From the NCBI RefSeq assembly GCF_021134715.1, contig NC_060022.1, positions 4,903,001 through 4,967,000 of the forward strand: a stretch of DNA of 64,000 nt. Direction: 5' to 3'. The stretch is from Daphnia pulex. Its lineage: Eukaryota; Arthropoda; Branchiopoda; Diplostraca; Daphniidae. The translations under genes and the position numbers were made by a program. Below the pieces are notes generated by a model. The model searched no databases, was not told the DNA's origin, and saw only the letters and a program-made list of their open reading frames with translations. Below, piece after piece: positions 36,557-48,570 of this stretch (positions are counted from its first letter, which is position 1; each line of letters opens with the position of its first letter).

Positions 36557-39500
36557 TCAGAGTGAAAGTTTGAGCCGTTTGCATTTAGCGCGTCGATTTT
36601 TGAACCAAAATTGGACATTTTTCGGCTCCAATTTGGGGAATTTGAGCCGATAGGGTTGGCGGTTGAGTTCGTCCGTGTAGCGGAGGACCAGTGAGTGCGA
36701 CGGATGCGTGTTGAGAGAAAACCAGTGCTCCAATCGCGGCACTTCCGTCACCGGATCGATGAACGTCCGATTGCGTTTACGACGGTCGTCGCTGCAATTG
36801 CCGCCGCCAGACGATGACGTCAGACTCAACGGATCCATTCCGATGCTTCCGCCGCCACGGGACGAGGAGGAAGACGATTGGTGGTGGAGGTGATGGGCCA
36901 GTCCGGCGGCTGCGGCGGCCGCAGCCGCTGCAGCAGCCGCCGACTGGTGATGCAACAACGAAGATCCGATGCCCTGAAGGTATGGTGATGTCATGTAGAC
37001 CAGCCCGTGCGGATTAAGTTGTGCGTGACTCAAGTTGAGGCCGGCGAATCCGGAATATCCGCCACCACTTCCGCCTCCGCTGGATCCGGCCGCTGCAGCT
37101 GCCGCCGCCGCGTAGTCCTGACTGCTGGATGAACCTCCGCTCGTGTTGTGTTGCGAAAGCGGATCGACTTTCTTGCCGTGGTGGCCGTCATCCGCTGGAT
37201 GTTTCGACAGCGACAAATTCTCGGCGTAATCTTCCAAGTCGGAATCGGAATCGCCAGAGGCCTGCGACCCCAAATCCTCGTCGTCGTCTAAATCTCCGCC
37301 GTCATCGACTCCGTTGGGCTGGACGGCCGGATGATCCATCGCCTGCTGTTCCGCAATCGGATCGCCATCGGCCCCCTGGCGTTGACCATCTCCTTCGTGA
37401 TTGACTTTAACGTCACGTTCGTCACAGCTGCTGCTGCGGTTGAGATCCAGCGGCTCTAATTTGAGCGGAATGGCGATCGATGGATGTGTCGAAGTGAAAC
37501 TCCGCCTGGAACGGTCAGAAACCGAAGAACTGGCGTCTTCTTCTTCCTCCTCCTCATCCATGTCTTCTTCCTCTTCCTCCTCGTCGATCGGATGATCCAA
37601 TTCATCTTCATCCATCATCCGGCGACGGTGGCGATGATCTCCATCCAAACTCTCTTCTTCCTCCTCTTCTCCAGCGCCGCCGGAAGAGGAAAGCAAAAGT
37701 CCCTCGCGCAAAGATTGGCCGGCCATCCAGGATCCTCCTCCAATTCCTCCGTTGGATTCTCTTCCGCCAGCCAAGTGCTGGTGATGATGGCCGTTGCCTC
37801 CGCCGCGGACCTCTGCGCGTTTGAACGCCGCCCTGGCGTTTTTGAACCAATAAACTAAATTGCTGACATCCAGCGGTTTACGGCCTCGTCTCGACTCCAA
37901 TTCGTTGAGTTCCTGGACGTAGAGTTGGAGCTGGAAGCGGGTCGGGTGTTGATTCTCAGAGAACCAGCGCTGGAGCCGAGGCAGTTCCTGTTCAGGATCG
38001 AATGTTGTCCTCATGCGGACCCTAGGAGCCGCAGCCGAGGCCATTGCGGAAACATCGCGAGACAATTGGGACGAGGATGACGACGAATGGAGTCCGGCGC
38101 CGACGGACGTCGAGGACATGCAAAGGTGAAGGTTGTTGTTGTTTTCGGCCAACGATCCAGCCGACGGATCATTAGTGCTGTTGCTGGGACTGTGACGGTG
38201 GTGATGGTGACCAATTTTCTCGCTGTTGCTGGATCTCGTCATAATCAAATGTTGTTGCTGTTGTTGCTGCTGCTGCTGTTGTTGTTGAGTTGAGGTTATG
38301 GTGGGACTGGGACGGATCATTTCCTGTTGAAACCAAGCGTCGAATTGGCGTCGAGTGTCGGCCGACGGTGTGGTGGGTCTCTCTCCTCTAATCACTTTTT
38401 GCTGCCATTTCTAAATAGAAATTGAAATCAAGTTAATTCCTTTCAACTTGAAGATGTCGAACGAAATGTTTTACCTCGTCTAGGGGGAAACGGCCGTTGT
38501 TGATCAAATGTTGGCTTTGAGTCATAAGCCATCGTAATACTTTGTTCTTCATTTCCGACTGGTGGCTCGAATTGCCACTAAAATTTCTTTAGAATAAAAA
38601 TAAAAATAAATTTCAAATTGATTTTATTCGATCTAAATTCATTTTAAAAAACATACTTTCTGATGTAGATGCGGAGTGTGGCAACTGTGGTCAATTCGCC
38701 GAGAACTCCGCCGACAGTGTCCCGATCGCTGCTGGCGATTTGAGTCAAACTCAATGGCCTCCAGTTTTTCATCATCAGCCAACCTGTTGGGTTTTTTCAT
38801 CAACCATTTTTCTATTATTTACAAAGGCCCATACGAATCAAATGAAAACAAACCGGTTGCGTTAAAGATGACGTCATCCGAGTATCCGAGTTTACGAAGG
38901 ACGACGGGTACGATTTGGTTAAATAACGTCGACGCTGGAATGATGGCGTAACTGTCGACATCCACCGATTCCTCAGTCAAATTGGGCGTCGACTTACTGT
39001 TGGGAGTCGAAGCTCCTCCTTCCATTCCACCTGGCGAAGTTGGCGAAGAGATCATGGCTGCATCAGCCAAGTAACACGGCGTCGTCGTGTTCATCACCAC
39101 GCAATGAACCGGAATTGATTTACCTGTTTTAAAAAATATTTAACAAATTGAGTCCAAGTTTTTCAACACACAAAATATTTGATACATTTTTAAATTTAGT
39201 TAATTCGTTCGTTAGATTTGTGAGAAACTTGGTTGTGGGGGGGGGGGGGATAGACATCCGACAGAGGAGAGGATGGGGGATTCATTTCCTTGGCTGTCAC
39301 GGCGCCCGGAGATTAGACTAATCCCGATGGATAGAACGGGAAGGAGAGAGAGAGAGACGCGGATGAAAATGCGAAGGAGGAGATGATATAAAACAAGAAA
39401 TTCTTTTCCTCGTGAGTGTGTAGATCCATCCATCCCTTCATCCTCCCGAAAAGGAATTAGAGGAGAGGAAGAGGGTGAAAATCCGGTTGGTGGGTGGGGA

Positions 39501-40668
39501 TGCTACGGATGGATGGAAAGAGGCAGGGCTGTGTGTGTGTGTGGTGTAATACGAGGATTTATTGAGCGAAGTGAAGAGACGAACGAAAGTGAAGAGGAAA
39601 GAAGAAGAAGAAGGAAAAGTAGAGAAAGGAGGGAGAGACGCTGTGCGGCGTGGCTACACAATGAGATTTTGGGACAAGTAAAAAGGAGAAGAAGAGGATC
39701 TCCTTCAATCCCCCATCGTAATCCCATCCCTCCCACCAGGAGGCGGAGGCCAACAACTTTTTATTTCTTGGGTAGGAAACGCCAACGCAACTGCCGCCAT
39801 CGGAAAAATTTCAAACAATTCTTCTCGCCAAAACAACAAATATTTTGTGATGCAATTTCATCAGTCGAACGGGCAAGTACAAAACTAATTAATCGATTTT
39901 TTTTAAAATTATTATTCTTATTACATTGGAAACCCAAGGGACTCTACATACGGTATATGTGGTGAAGGGAAAAGGATTTCTTCTTCAATGACGTCGTCGC
40001 TCCGGGCGCGTCTCTTGTGCACACACACAACACGAGAGGATGAGAGGGAGGATGAAATGAAAGACAAAAAAGTAGGTGGGGGAGGGAAGGAGGAGGAGGG
40101 TTACGGATGGAAGAGCTTTATCGATTTTTAAGCTGCACAGTTTTAAGCCAAATCCCCCAAAGCCGCTCTCGCACAACCCCACCGCCCAACCCCACACACA
40201 CACGTCTCAAATCCTATCCCCCCTACCACCCACCCACCTTTTCTTCAGCCTTCCCCTTTTTTCGCCTTGTACGATGCCCAAATGGATTGGCCTTCGCGGC
40301 GGTGGCGCTGCTCGACAACCCAGACACACCGATTGACTCGATACTCGGCGCATACACACAACAACCCAAACAACAATTCATTGACACTCCATTTTTAGTG
40401 ACTTTCAACTTTGTCTTGAATCCTTACTTTTTTAATGTTCTGAAATTGATTAAACTCAAACTTTCGAAAGAGGAAATTTCAATCAAATTTCATCACACAC
40501 AATTGGTCAGAAATTTTCAAAAGAATTCTGAAATTTTTTGGGGGTTCAAAATCGAACAATAGAATTGAAACACTAAAAGGAAGGAAAGACTTTGCAAAAA
40601 TGCTCACCACATTCGACAAAGATGGGAGAATGATTCTCCATCTCGACACGCATGTCGGAATTCTTCAT
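36557..40668 (-). CDS. dve: Defective proventriculus homeobox protein (SATB relative)
   Basis: Transcription factor of the SATB/Dve (CMP) class. Exons on the minus strand are 40668-40608, 39123-38854, 38783-38657, 38577-38475 and 38410-36557; from the ATG at 40668 they give an 804-residue frame. A ubiquitin-like ULD/CMP oligomerisation domain (KSIPVHCVVM … STLFNQIVPVVLRKLGYSD … TVGGVLGELTTVATLRI) is followed by a CUT-like domain (SEMKNKVLRWLMTQSQ … RRQFDAWFQQE). Homeodomain 1 lies around residues 318-385 (YWFKNARAAFKR) and homeodomain 2 near the C-terminus (VQFWFKNRRAKCKRLK). Between them are poly-Gln, poly-Ala, Gly/Ser and acidic runs. In Drosophila Dve patterns midgut, wing and eye. The first exon used here may be an alternative start, since further exons lie upstream. 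Large introns and deserts suit a tightly regulated gene. Confidence 0.93.
39124..40607. other. dve intron
   Basis: 1.5-kb intron between the first two listed dve exons (donor GTGAGC at 40607, acceptor AAAACAG at 39124). It contains purine-rich tracts and a 13-base G run near 39238; the several open frames here are composition artefacts. Confidence 0.6.
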
Positions 40669-43600
40669 CACATTTAGCCAATCACAAATTTGAAAGCACA
40701 ACAACGAAAGTGTGTGTTGTTGTTTGCACACAACAAAAAAACCCACAATAAAACAACGAAATGAATCAAGAAAAATGTGTTTTTGTGACGACAACAACGA
40801 CCGTCTTCCACGCAGGACACTGAGCGTCTGCCACAAGACGTCGTCTGCTCTTACGCCCCAAAGACTTTCTCTCCTCCCCTCATCCCCCAAGGGCCCCCCT
40901 CCCAAACGCTTTTCCCACAGTTGTGTTGTGTGTACAAGACGGTGGTTCCCCCTTGAGGCTGATCTTTTGCCTATTATTATCCCAACAACGACGACGTTGG
41001 GAAACTTCAAAAAAATAACACCAATCCAACAACATTTTATTTGTTGCCTAATCTCACAATGACGCATAACTTATCAATATTTTTGAATTATTTCGGCCAT
41101 CACCTGATTAAAAGGTACAAATAAACGTCATAGAAAGTTATAAATAAATGTTGGAAACACAAAAAAACCGGATCCGTGTACAATGAATAGTAAAAGATAA
41201 ACCACTTAGACTATGGGGCATTATTGCCAAAGGAGAGTCGGATAATACGGTTTTGTTACATTAAGGAATTAAATAAATAAATAAAATATTCCACTTCCTA
41301 CATTGTACTATTTGCCGGAGGGTACCGAAAAAGGGATTTTCTAGTGATGCTCTCTTGGCCTCCTCCTCGTTTCCTTACCTTTTTTCTTTCTCTTGAACTG
41401 GAACTGACTTTTATAACTAACACTTACGGCTTCCGGATTAGGAATCCCCATCTCTTTCTCTCTCTCGCTGTGCAAAGTGACTTAACACGAACAAAAAACG
41501 ATTAAGGTCCTTTCTACTTCCCAAAATGTGGGCGGAGTAGACTAGTCTCAAAGTTGCCTCCTTTTGATTTCAAACCCAAAAAGAAAGATGAAAGAAGAAG
41601 AAAGAAAGAAAGTGGACACATTCTTTGGCTGTAGATATATTGTCATGGAAAGTGTTGACTGGATAGGAAAAGCCAATGATCTATAAAGGTATATATACAA
41701 TTCTCCTTTTCTCTAAGAGAGAAGAGAAAAAAGAAATGCAAGTTTTTTCTTTCTTTCTCCCGAAAAAGGACGACCAAGTCTATAAGGAACGGCTAATCCT
41801 CTTTAGCGTCTGTGACGAGCTTTTATATTTATATATATCTACGTAGAGAGAATAAGAACTCGGCGTAGGCTAGTATACGCTCCCTTTTTACTCACGGCAC
41901 ACACACACACACACTTAGTCGCTCGTGTAAAAAGCCAAAGCAGAGAGAAGGAAAAGCTTTTCCAGGGAACCTACCAACTCAGGAAACTCTTCTTCTTCTT
42001 CTTCTTCTCCAATCCAATCAGAAAAGAAGGGAGAAATAAGAAGAGAATCCATGTTGGTGGAGGTGGTGGTGACATTTTGCACCGGATTTAGATATGGAGG
42101 AATAGGATTGGAAGAATAACCAAATGTGTTTCTTCTTCTTCCATATAATGTTAACCCAATGATGCAACCATGAGGGCTTCTTTCTTCTTCTTCTTATTGA
42201 ATGTCCAGTTCAACTTGCGACTATAGGCGAACATACACACACCCCAAAACCTTGCAACTTCTTCCTTTTATCGTCGACTCTCTAATCCTCTACCTTTGCG
42301 TTTCTTCTTTACTTATAAGATAAAACTAAAACTTCTTCTTCTTCTTCTTCTTGGCTATGCCCCTCTATTGCAATGGCTTCCTTTGACCGACACGCAAAAA
42401 GAAATGGCCCCCCCCCCCCCCCTAACGGATAATAATAGGCAAATTCAAAGCCAAACTTCAAGTCAGAATTAGAATAATAAGAGTAGCTCAGATATTATTG
42501 TATACGTGACTGGTTAGCTTGGTTATCGGCTTATAGTGACGTCGTTGTGTGACTATAATCTATCGGCATGTTGTATACTCTTATATATATGTGCGCTATA
42601 ATAAAAGAGAATGGAACAAGTTTAGAACCTTCAAAATAAAAATAAAATAAAAAAAGAGAAAAAAAAAATCCCAACAGCAGCAGCTCAATCCAAAAGCTTG
42701 AAACATGTCTCTACTCTAGTCCGCGTGCTGTTCTGTTCTGTGGGTCTTTAATCCGCTTATACATATACACACAGAGAGAGCGTAGAGGCTCTCTACACAG
42801 TAGTAGAGAGAGAAACTGGGGAAGGAGGGGGATTTATATCATCATACAACTAAATATCATCTCTCACCCACCCGATGACTGTATATCCCTGCCAGCATAG
42901 AATTCTATACGGCGATAGAGAGCCACACCATCCCAGCCGGCCAGAGTTGCGGATCCCAATAATCGGGCATCTTCTATCCCATAAAGAAGAGAGACCACAC
43001 CCCACCCTATATGCAACTCTACACAACCCCCTGATGCTTCTAGCAGCAACTCTCTTATACTTGCTTTCATAATAATAACGATGAATAATCCCCCCCCCTC
43101 CTATATAGCAGACATCCTTTATCCGAAATCCTCGACGCATCTCCCCACAGTCTCTCCTTCTTTTTTGCAGCTTTTGACGTAACATGAAATGAAATCAGCC
43201 TAGGATCATTCTTTCTCCTCTTTTTCTTTTTTAATCCAACGCGGGTCGTCGGTTATTACCTCCCTCTTTTTTTTTTATAACCCTCCATCAGGACGTAAAC
43301 ATTTAAGAAATAAAAAGAGAAAAGTGCTGAGCTCTTAATCTGCTTAAAACTCTAAAACCATCTCTAATCCTTCGTTCCTTCCTTATTCCACATTGCCCCC
43401 CTGCCTTCACTCCCGTCTCTTATTTCCCATTGCCTCTTTATTCCTGTCGTCGTCTCTCAGCATCCCCGCCCGCCTTTTTATCAAAATCCCCTTTCTCTCA
43501 CTTGGATTTTTCGTCTTCTTTCGTCCATTCCCACTCCGCCCCCCTAGATTCTAACACTCCTCAGTCGTAATAGACGTTGAATAATCACGAGTGCCAAATC

Positions 43601-43896
43601 TTTCACGACGACTTTGGAAAATTAAACAGATAAATACTGGCGATTGCGTAACGACACACAAGATAAAAGAAAACGGGCGACGAGCTTTATCGATTCATTC
43701 AAAGTTAAATTTCTCCTTGACACGAGCCAGGTCGGGAAAATGTTCCAATTAATAACTTGAGTTAGTCAGACGAAAACTGATCTACCCATCACACTTTATA
43801 ATTGAGACGGAAGACGGAACATTCGAAATTCCCGGTACAAAAGTTGAAAGTACAAAAGTGTCCGTAATAAGTTGAATAAAATGGTAGAAAACTTAC
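40669..43896. other. dve upstream intron or promoter region
   Basis: No recognisable exon. Repeats of CTT occur at about 41987-42008 and 42331-42352, and a run of 15 C at 42408-42422. It could hold the promoter for the isoform starting at 40668, or an unseen small exon linking that part of dve to the exons at 43897-44462. Confidence 0.4.
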
Positions 43897-44462
43897 TCGA
43901 AGTCGTAGGTGAGGCGAGATGGGCGTGAGAGTCGATCGAGATTTTGTTGTTGTTGTTGTGTTGATGGGACGAGCAGTTTTTGCTGGTGGTGTTGTTGTTG
44001 TTGTGGTGTGAAGCTGTCGTCGTCGTCGTCGTCTTGGACGGATCGACGCTGATGGAGTGGAGATAGGGATGGATGCTGTTACTGGCTGTCAACATCGACA
44101 GGTCGGTGGCGGTCGGATTTGAATTTCGCGTTGTTGTCGTTGGCGGTGGAAGCGGTGGCGGGAACATTTGACTCGTTCGGCACATGATCGGACGCCATAA
44201 CGACATCAATTGTTGACTGCCCTGCTAAAGTAATTAATTTTTTAATTTTTTTTCACATTTCTCACAAAACTATTTTATTATAATAATTTCCAAAAAATCA
44301 ACTTACGCAGTCGTCGGCTGAATTCTTTGAGGATGAAGAGGTGGGGTTTTGAATTGCCGATTCCGCCATGTGGGCCATGTGACGGTTCAACACCGTCAGG
44401 TTGTTGTTGTCGATGAGAGAAGTTGTTGTGCTGCTCGGGGCGGCCACTACATCGGCATTCAT
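43897..44462 (-). CDS. Candidate N-terminal exons of a dve isoform
   Basis: Two exons on the minus strand, 44462-44307 and 44221-43897, have good sites (GTAAGT donors, TTAGCAG acceptor) and join in phase 0. They encode 160 residues starting MNADVVAAPSS and rich in Thr, Asn, His and Ser homopolymer runs, the low-complexity style of the dve coding exons. The second exon ends in phase 1 and cannot join directly to the dve exon at 40608-40668, whose only AG acceptor gives phase 0, so an extra exon is needed if they belong together. A separate gene is the alternative. The ATG at 44462 is the first plausible start; a (GT)n tract lies upstream near 44782. Confidence 0.5.
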
Positions 44463-46509
44463 TCCGATATGAAAAATATCAATCAAACCTACAAATATCT
44501 CTTTTTCCTTCCCTTGGCTAATAAAACAAAAATTGTTCTGGATTTTAGAATCTCTCACGCGGGAGTACAACAATTGTCGTTGGGGGTTGTTGATAGAGCA
44601 GAGACACAAGAAACGGTGGGAGTTCTATCCCGGCCGGTTTGTATCACCTCACTGACGGTGTCACGCGCCGGAGAGCAACTTTTTGAAACTCTACTTTCAT
44701 TCCGACGAGTCCGTGAGGGTGGAGATTCACTAACTCCCCGTTTCTCTCTCGCTCTTTTCTATACACGCTACCCCTCCCGGTGTGTGTGTGTGTGCGTGTA
44801 ATGGAGGGCGGAGTCACCCCAGCTCCGCCCCTTTCTCTCTTACGCGACTTGCGCTCAATAAAAAAAGAATCCTGCGAAATGAATCCGCCAGCGAGATCCA
44901 TCCGGACACAACAACAACAACATACTCGACAACTTCCTACCAAATCTAATTAATTTCAATTGTTGTTGTTGATCCAGGAATGTCTGGGTACAAAAAAAAA
45001 CCCCAGCAAACTAAAATTTCGACATTTCCTTTTTTAAAAAAAGATTTCGGTTGCTAAGCTGTTTATGTGGCGTTACTCGACACAAAAAAAAAATAAAAAA
45101 ATCACGGAAATTCGACTTTAGATCACGATAATCTCCCGACTGTGACTTTGACACGATGAGCCTACAAAATATGTTGACTAACCACACAAAAATAGTTTAT
45201 CGTGATTTTTCGACAAGGGGCGGTCAGAGCTAAAAAGATATATGAAAAGCTAATCGCTTCTTATTGTGTATAGGCTCTAGCAGCTACGTGACTCTGCCGT
45301 TTGCCTGCTCCACTTCTATAGCCCAACGAGAAAAACAAAAAAAAAAGGATGACATGATTAGAAGCGGATCAAAGATTATTAGATCATCGGTCGTCACGCA
45401 CGTCGCCCTTTTGCATAGATCGCCAATCAGTTTCTTCAACCGTTTGTGGGTCAGTGCGCAAAAATTTCAGGCGGCAAATTTGTTTTTCTTTGGCCCTCAA
45501 AATAATTGGGAACGGATATATTAGTGGGCCTCTGTCGGATCAAACGGAACGTTACGTCAATGAAAAGAAAAAGTTAATCGAATATTAAAGAAGACCTTGT
45601 GCTGCTGCTTGCCCTCTCGACCCCCACGAGCGATGGCTCAGTCCATTTCTCTGTGAAGAATGGAAAAATCAAACATTTCAGTTCAGCAGCAATCATACAA
45701 GTCCGAACGTACACTATGTGTAAGGCAGTTATAATAATTTAATATCGTCGACTCCAAAAGAAATCACGGGAAAAAGGTATGGAGGTTTGACCTTTTTTTA
45801 TCGGAAGACCGGCGGGGGGAGAGAGAGAGAATCATGTTCAACATTTGATATGAATCCGGTTGACAAGAGAATCTAACAAAAAAGGTTGGGCACGGATATC
45901 TTCAATGTCCGGCCGGCAGCAAGCTAGAGAGAGAGAAAAAAAAAAAATGTATATGATGTTATAGAGAGATATGAGATCCGAATGGTTGCGTCCAACATCA
46001 TTGGATCTTGAGCAGGGCAGGGAGAGCAGCCATGGATCCGCAAAGGCAAAAGAGGGAATGGACATGGGGAAAGTCGATGAATCAATTTTTCTGTTCAAGA
46101 GCCGACGCTCATAGCAGAGAGAAAAGGAGGAGAAATGAAAAAAAAAGGAGGGGGAGAGGGATAAGATCCCGCGGGTTAAAAGAGCTCCCGTTGTCAATAT
46201 TGTCGGGATTTCTCTTCTTTTTTTTCCAAAAATTTATTTTTTCCCTTGATCGGCCCGCTTCTTTTTTGTGATAAAAAGACCGAGCAACGACACCTAACGA
46301 TAGAAATCGACAGCGCAAGTAGCAAACATTTTCTCAATATGACTTTTCAAATTGATTTCAATCGGGCCGAGTTCTTTTTTATTCCATAACAAACTACGTA
46401 TTTTCAAGTTTAAAACGTATTTGAATAACAGCGATTTTCAAATAATTTATGAATCTAATACTAAGTCTAACAGTTAATGAATTAATCCAAAATAGAAATT
46501 TTTACTCAC
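44463..46509. other. Non-coding, upstream of the candidate dve exons
   Basis: Purine/pyrimidine-rich DNA with no supported exon. The short open frames on both strands have simple composition and no recognisable domain. Confidence 0.35.
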
Positions 46510-46560
46510 CTCAACGTCCATCCTCAGTTCTCCTACTCCAATCCAAATGTTGGTGTCTAC
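46510..46560 (-). CDS. Candidate 51-bp exon, gene unknown
   Basis: Minus strand: acceptor ACAAATGCAG at 46561-46570, 51 bp open in phase 0 (VDTNIWIGVGELRMDVE), then a strong GTGAGT donor at 46509. It contains an in-frame ATG giving MDVE and could therefore be a first coding exon; phase 0 would fit the acceptor at 40662 of dve. Membership in dve is a guess. Confidence 0.35.
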
Positions 46561-46692
46561 CTGCATTTGTGAATATTCAAAAATAAAAAAAATTACTACA
46601 GCTAGTATACCACGAAGAAACTGCTTTGCTGCACATTTGACTTATTAAAGGTTTATGGGTCCTTTTTCTAGACATCGACTTCACGGTACTAT

Positions 46693-47036
46693 CTACATCA
46701 GCCGCTTCAATTCCTTTTTCAAGGTAACGGCCCACTTGTAGGACAACGAGGAACATTGGTCACATACAAAGTTTCTTTCGGTGTCATGGACAGTTTTTGC
46801 AGAACAGCAGCTATATCTAATCGGACTAGGAGCTATGGATACGCCGATGTTAATGCCAGCTATATGTGAAAATATATTGCAATCTGACTGATGTAGGATG
46901 AATTCCAACAGGCACCAGTAGCCAATTGCATTAGGAAACGTAATTCTCGGAAGTTGGATAGCTGGATGAGAGATCAGTGTCGAGAGACGCTCAAAGCTAC
47001 GAGTTGGATTCAACAAGAGTGAATAAATAAAAATTA
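46693..47036 (-). other. Unidentified coding fragment
   Basis: Minus-strand open frame of about 110 codons (SFERLSTLISHPAIQLPRI … NFVCDQCSSLSYKWAVTLKKELKRL). A CxxC followed by a lysine-rich helix recalls segments of some DNA-transposon or THAP-type proteins. After its stop another frame continues with similar composition (VDSTVKSMSRKRTHKPLIS, to about 46600), which suggests a decayed gene or transposon piece. No firm family. Confidence 0.35.
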
Positions 47037-48570
47037 TTGCCGCTTGGACGCATTGTCAATTCTCTCGGTTGGCTGCACCGCTTGTAACAGACTGCCAACA
47101 TTGAACAAGCAACTAACAAATTGAATGCACAAAATTACCCATTACTTTTGCAAAGTTAAAGAAAACAATCTCAACAAGAGAGGATCGTTTAGACTAACCC
47201 TTTTTCATGGGGAATTACCTTAAAAGAAGTGGTGCGATTTTTAAGAAATGAATCTCCGTTTGTGCGCTTATCTGACCGCTCTAGGCATCCAGCACTGCAA
47301 GTGAGAGGCGAAGCTCAAGTGAGCGTCTTCTAGATGAAAAAAATTTGAGACTGTATACCATGGCAGAAGATAAACCGGTCGCATAATCCATAACTTAGCA
47401 ACAGCTGACGGTCCGTTGAAACCTATCATGCTAGATCAAAGCTGCGCAGCTACAGCTATGACTTGCTGCTGATATTGTGGTCCTAGGGTAGTATCCAGGA
47501 AGAGAAATGAAGAAAGCTTGGCGATGAGAACCTGTAGCAAAAGTATAATTCATCATTACAGTGGACGATTCAAATTTATCGAAATAGATTGATCTTTTCA
47601 AGTTTGCTATGCAAACCAAAAGTACAACACAATCCAAGGCTGGCCATTGTTAACTAAACACCGAGCGATAAGGCATAAACAGACATGAAAATATACTAAA
47701 ATTCTAGTATTTTACTATGAAAATAAATAAATAAAATAAATAAAATTGCATACCGTAGGTTAGTGAAGAAGATTGATGACACCATACATTAATGGACGAT
47801 TGGAGGTTTAATTCTATTAGCAGGGACTAGCTAGCACAGCAGGTTTTAATGGTTTTATGGCCTTCCATTCCGTTGACATTTTTGGAAATCTTAAAAAAAA
47901 AAGATCTACTGCAAGATTATGATGTTACAAAAAGTGTAAACTCAAAATTTACCTGTCTTGGTGACTAAATGAATTCAGGTATACTTAATATTAAGAGATT
48001 TTAATACTTCGATCTCACAGTGTTGTGGAGCCCTACTAACACTGCTAGATGAAAATAAAATAATTAAAATTTTGAATTAGCTGTTAAATTGCGTTGGAAC
48101 TTGGAATAACAAGAAAAAAAAACTTTTGTGTTAGAGGGAAAAAAATTTGTGATAATACAGGTTTCCCTATATTTCTTCAAGTCGCCTTTAATGAAGATTA
48201 CAAATCATTTCAGGTTTCAGCATTGATCAGGCGCCAAATCAGGCGGCTGATGTAATCACTAATTAAAATTAAATGGCAGACAACTTTTGGCACTTGCCTT
48301 GCCTCGCCAGTCACAAAAGAAAACATATCTAGTTCGCAAATTTTTTGATTTCGGAGGGAACATGTTATCATAACAAATGGTTGGTGAATTGTTTTAAAGA
48401 ATATAAAAATAAAAATATAATCATTTAAAGAAATAATAAATAAATATAAAATAAATGTTCTCTCTAATTCAACAAAACCAAAAATAATCAAACGAAATTT
48501 TATTTCTAACTTTTGATAACTTTAATCGATAGACCCCTATCTGCTTAGGAGTATAGCTTTGGCCGAGGCA
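47037..48570. other. Intergenic
   Basis: AT-rich DNA between the fragment above and the lipase 3' end. Short minus-strand open frames (47431-47637, 48210-48491) show nothing recognisable. Confidence 0.35.

Noticed and set aside
36708-38293. Several plus-strand open frames over the dve last exon
   Set aside because: They are antisense shadows of low-complexity, GC-rich dve coding sequence.
42850-43185. 111-codon minus-strand frame
   Set aside because: No domain or exon signals; it lies in the presumed dve upstream intron.
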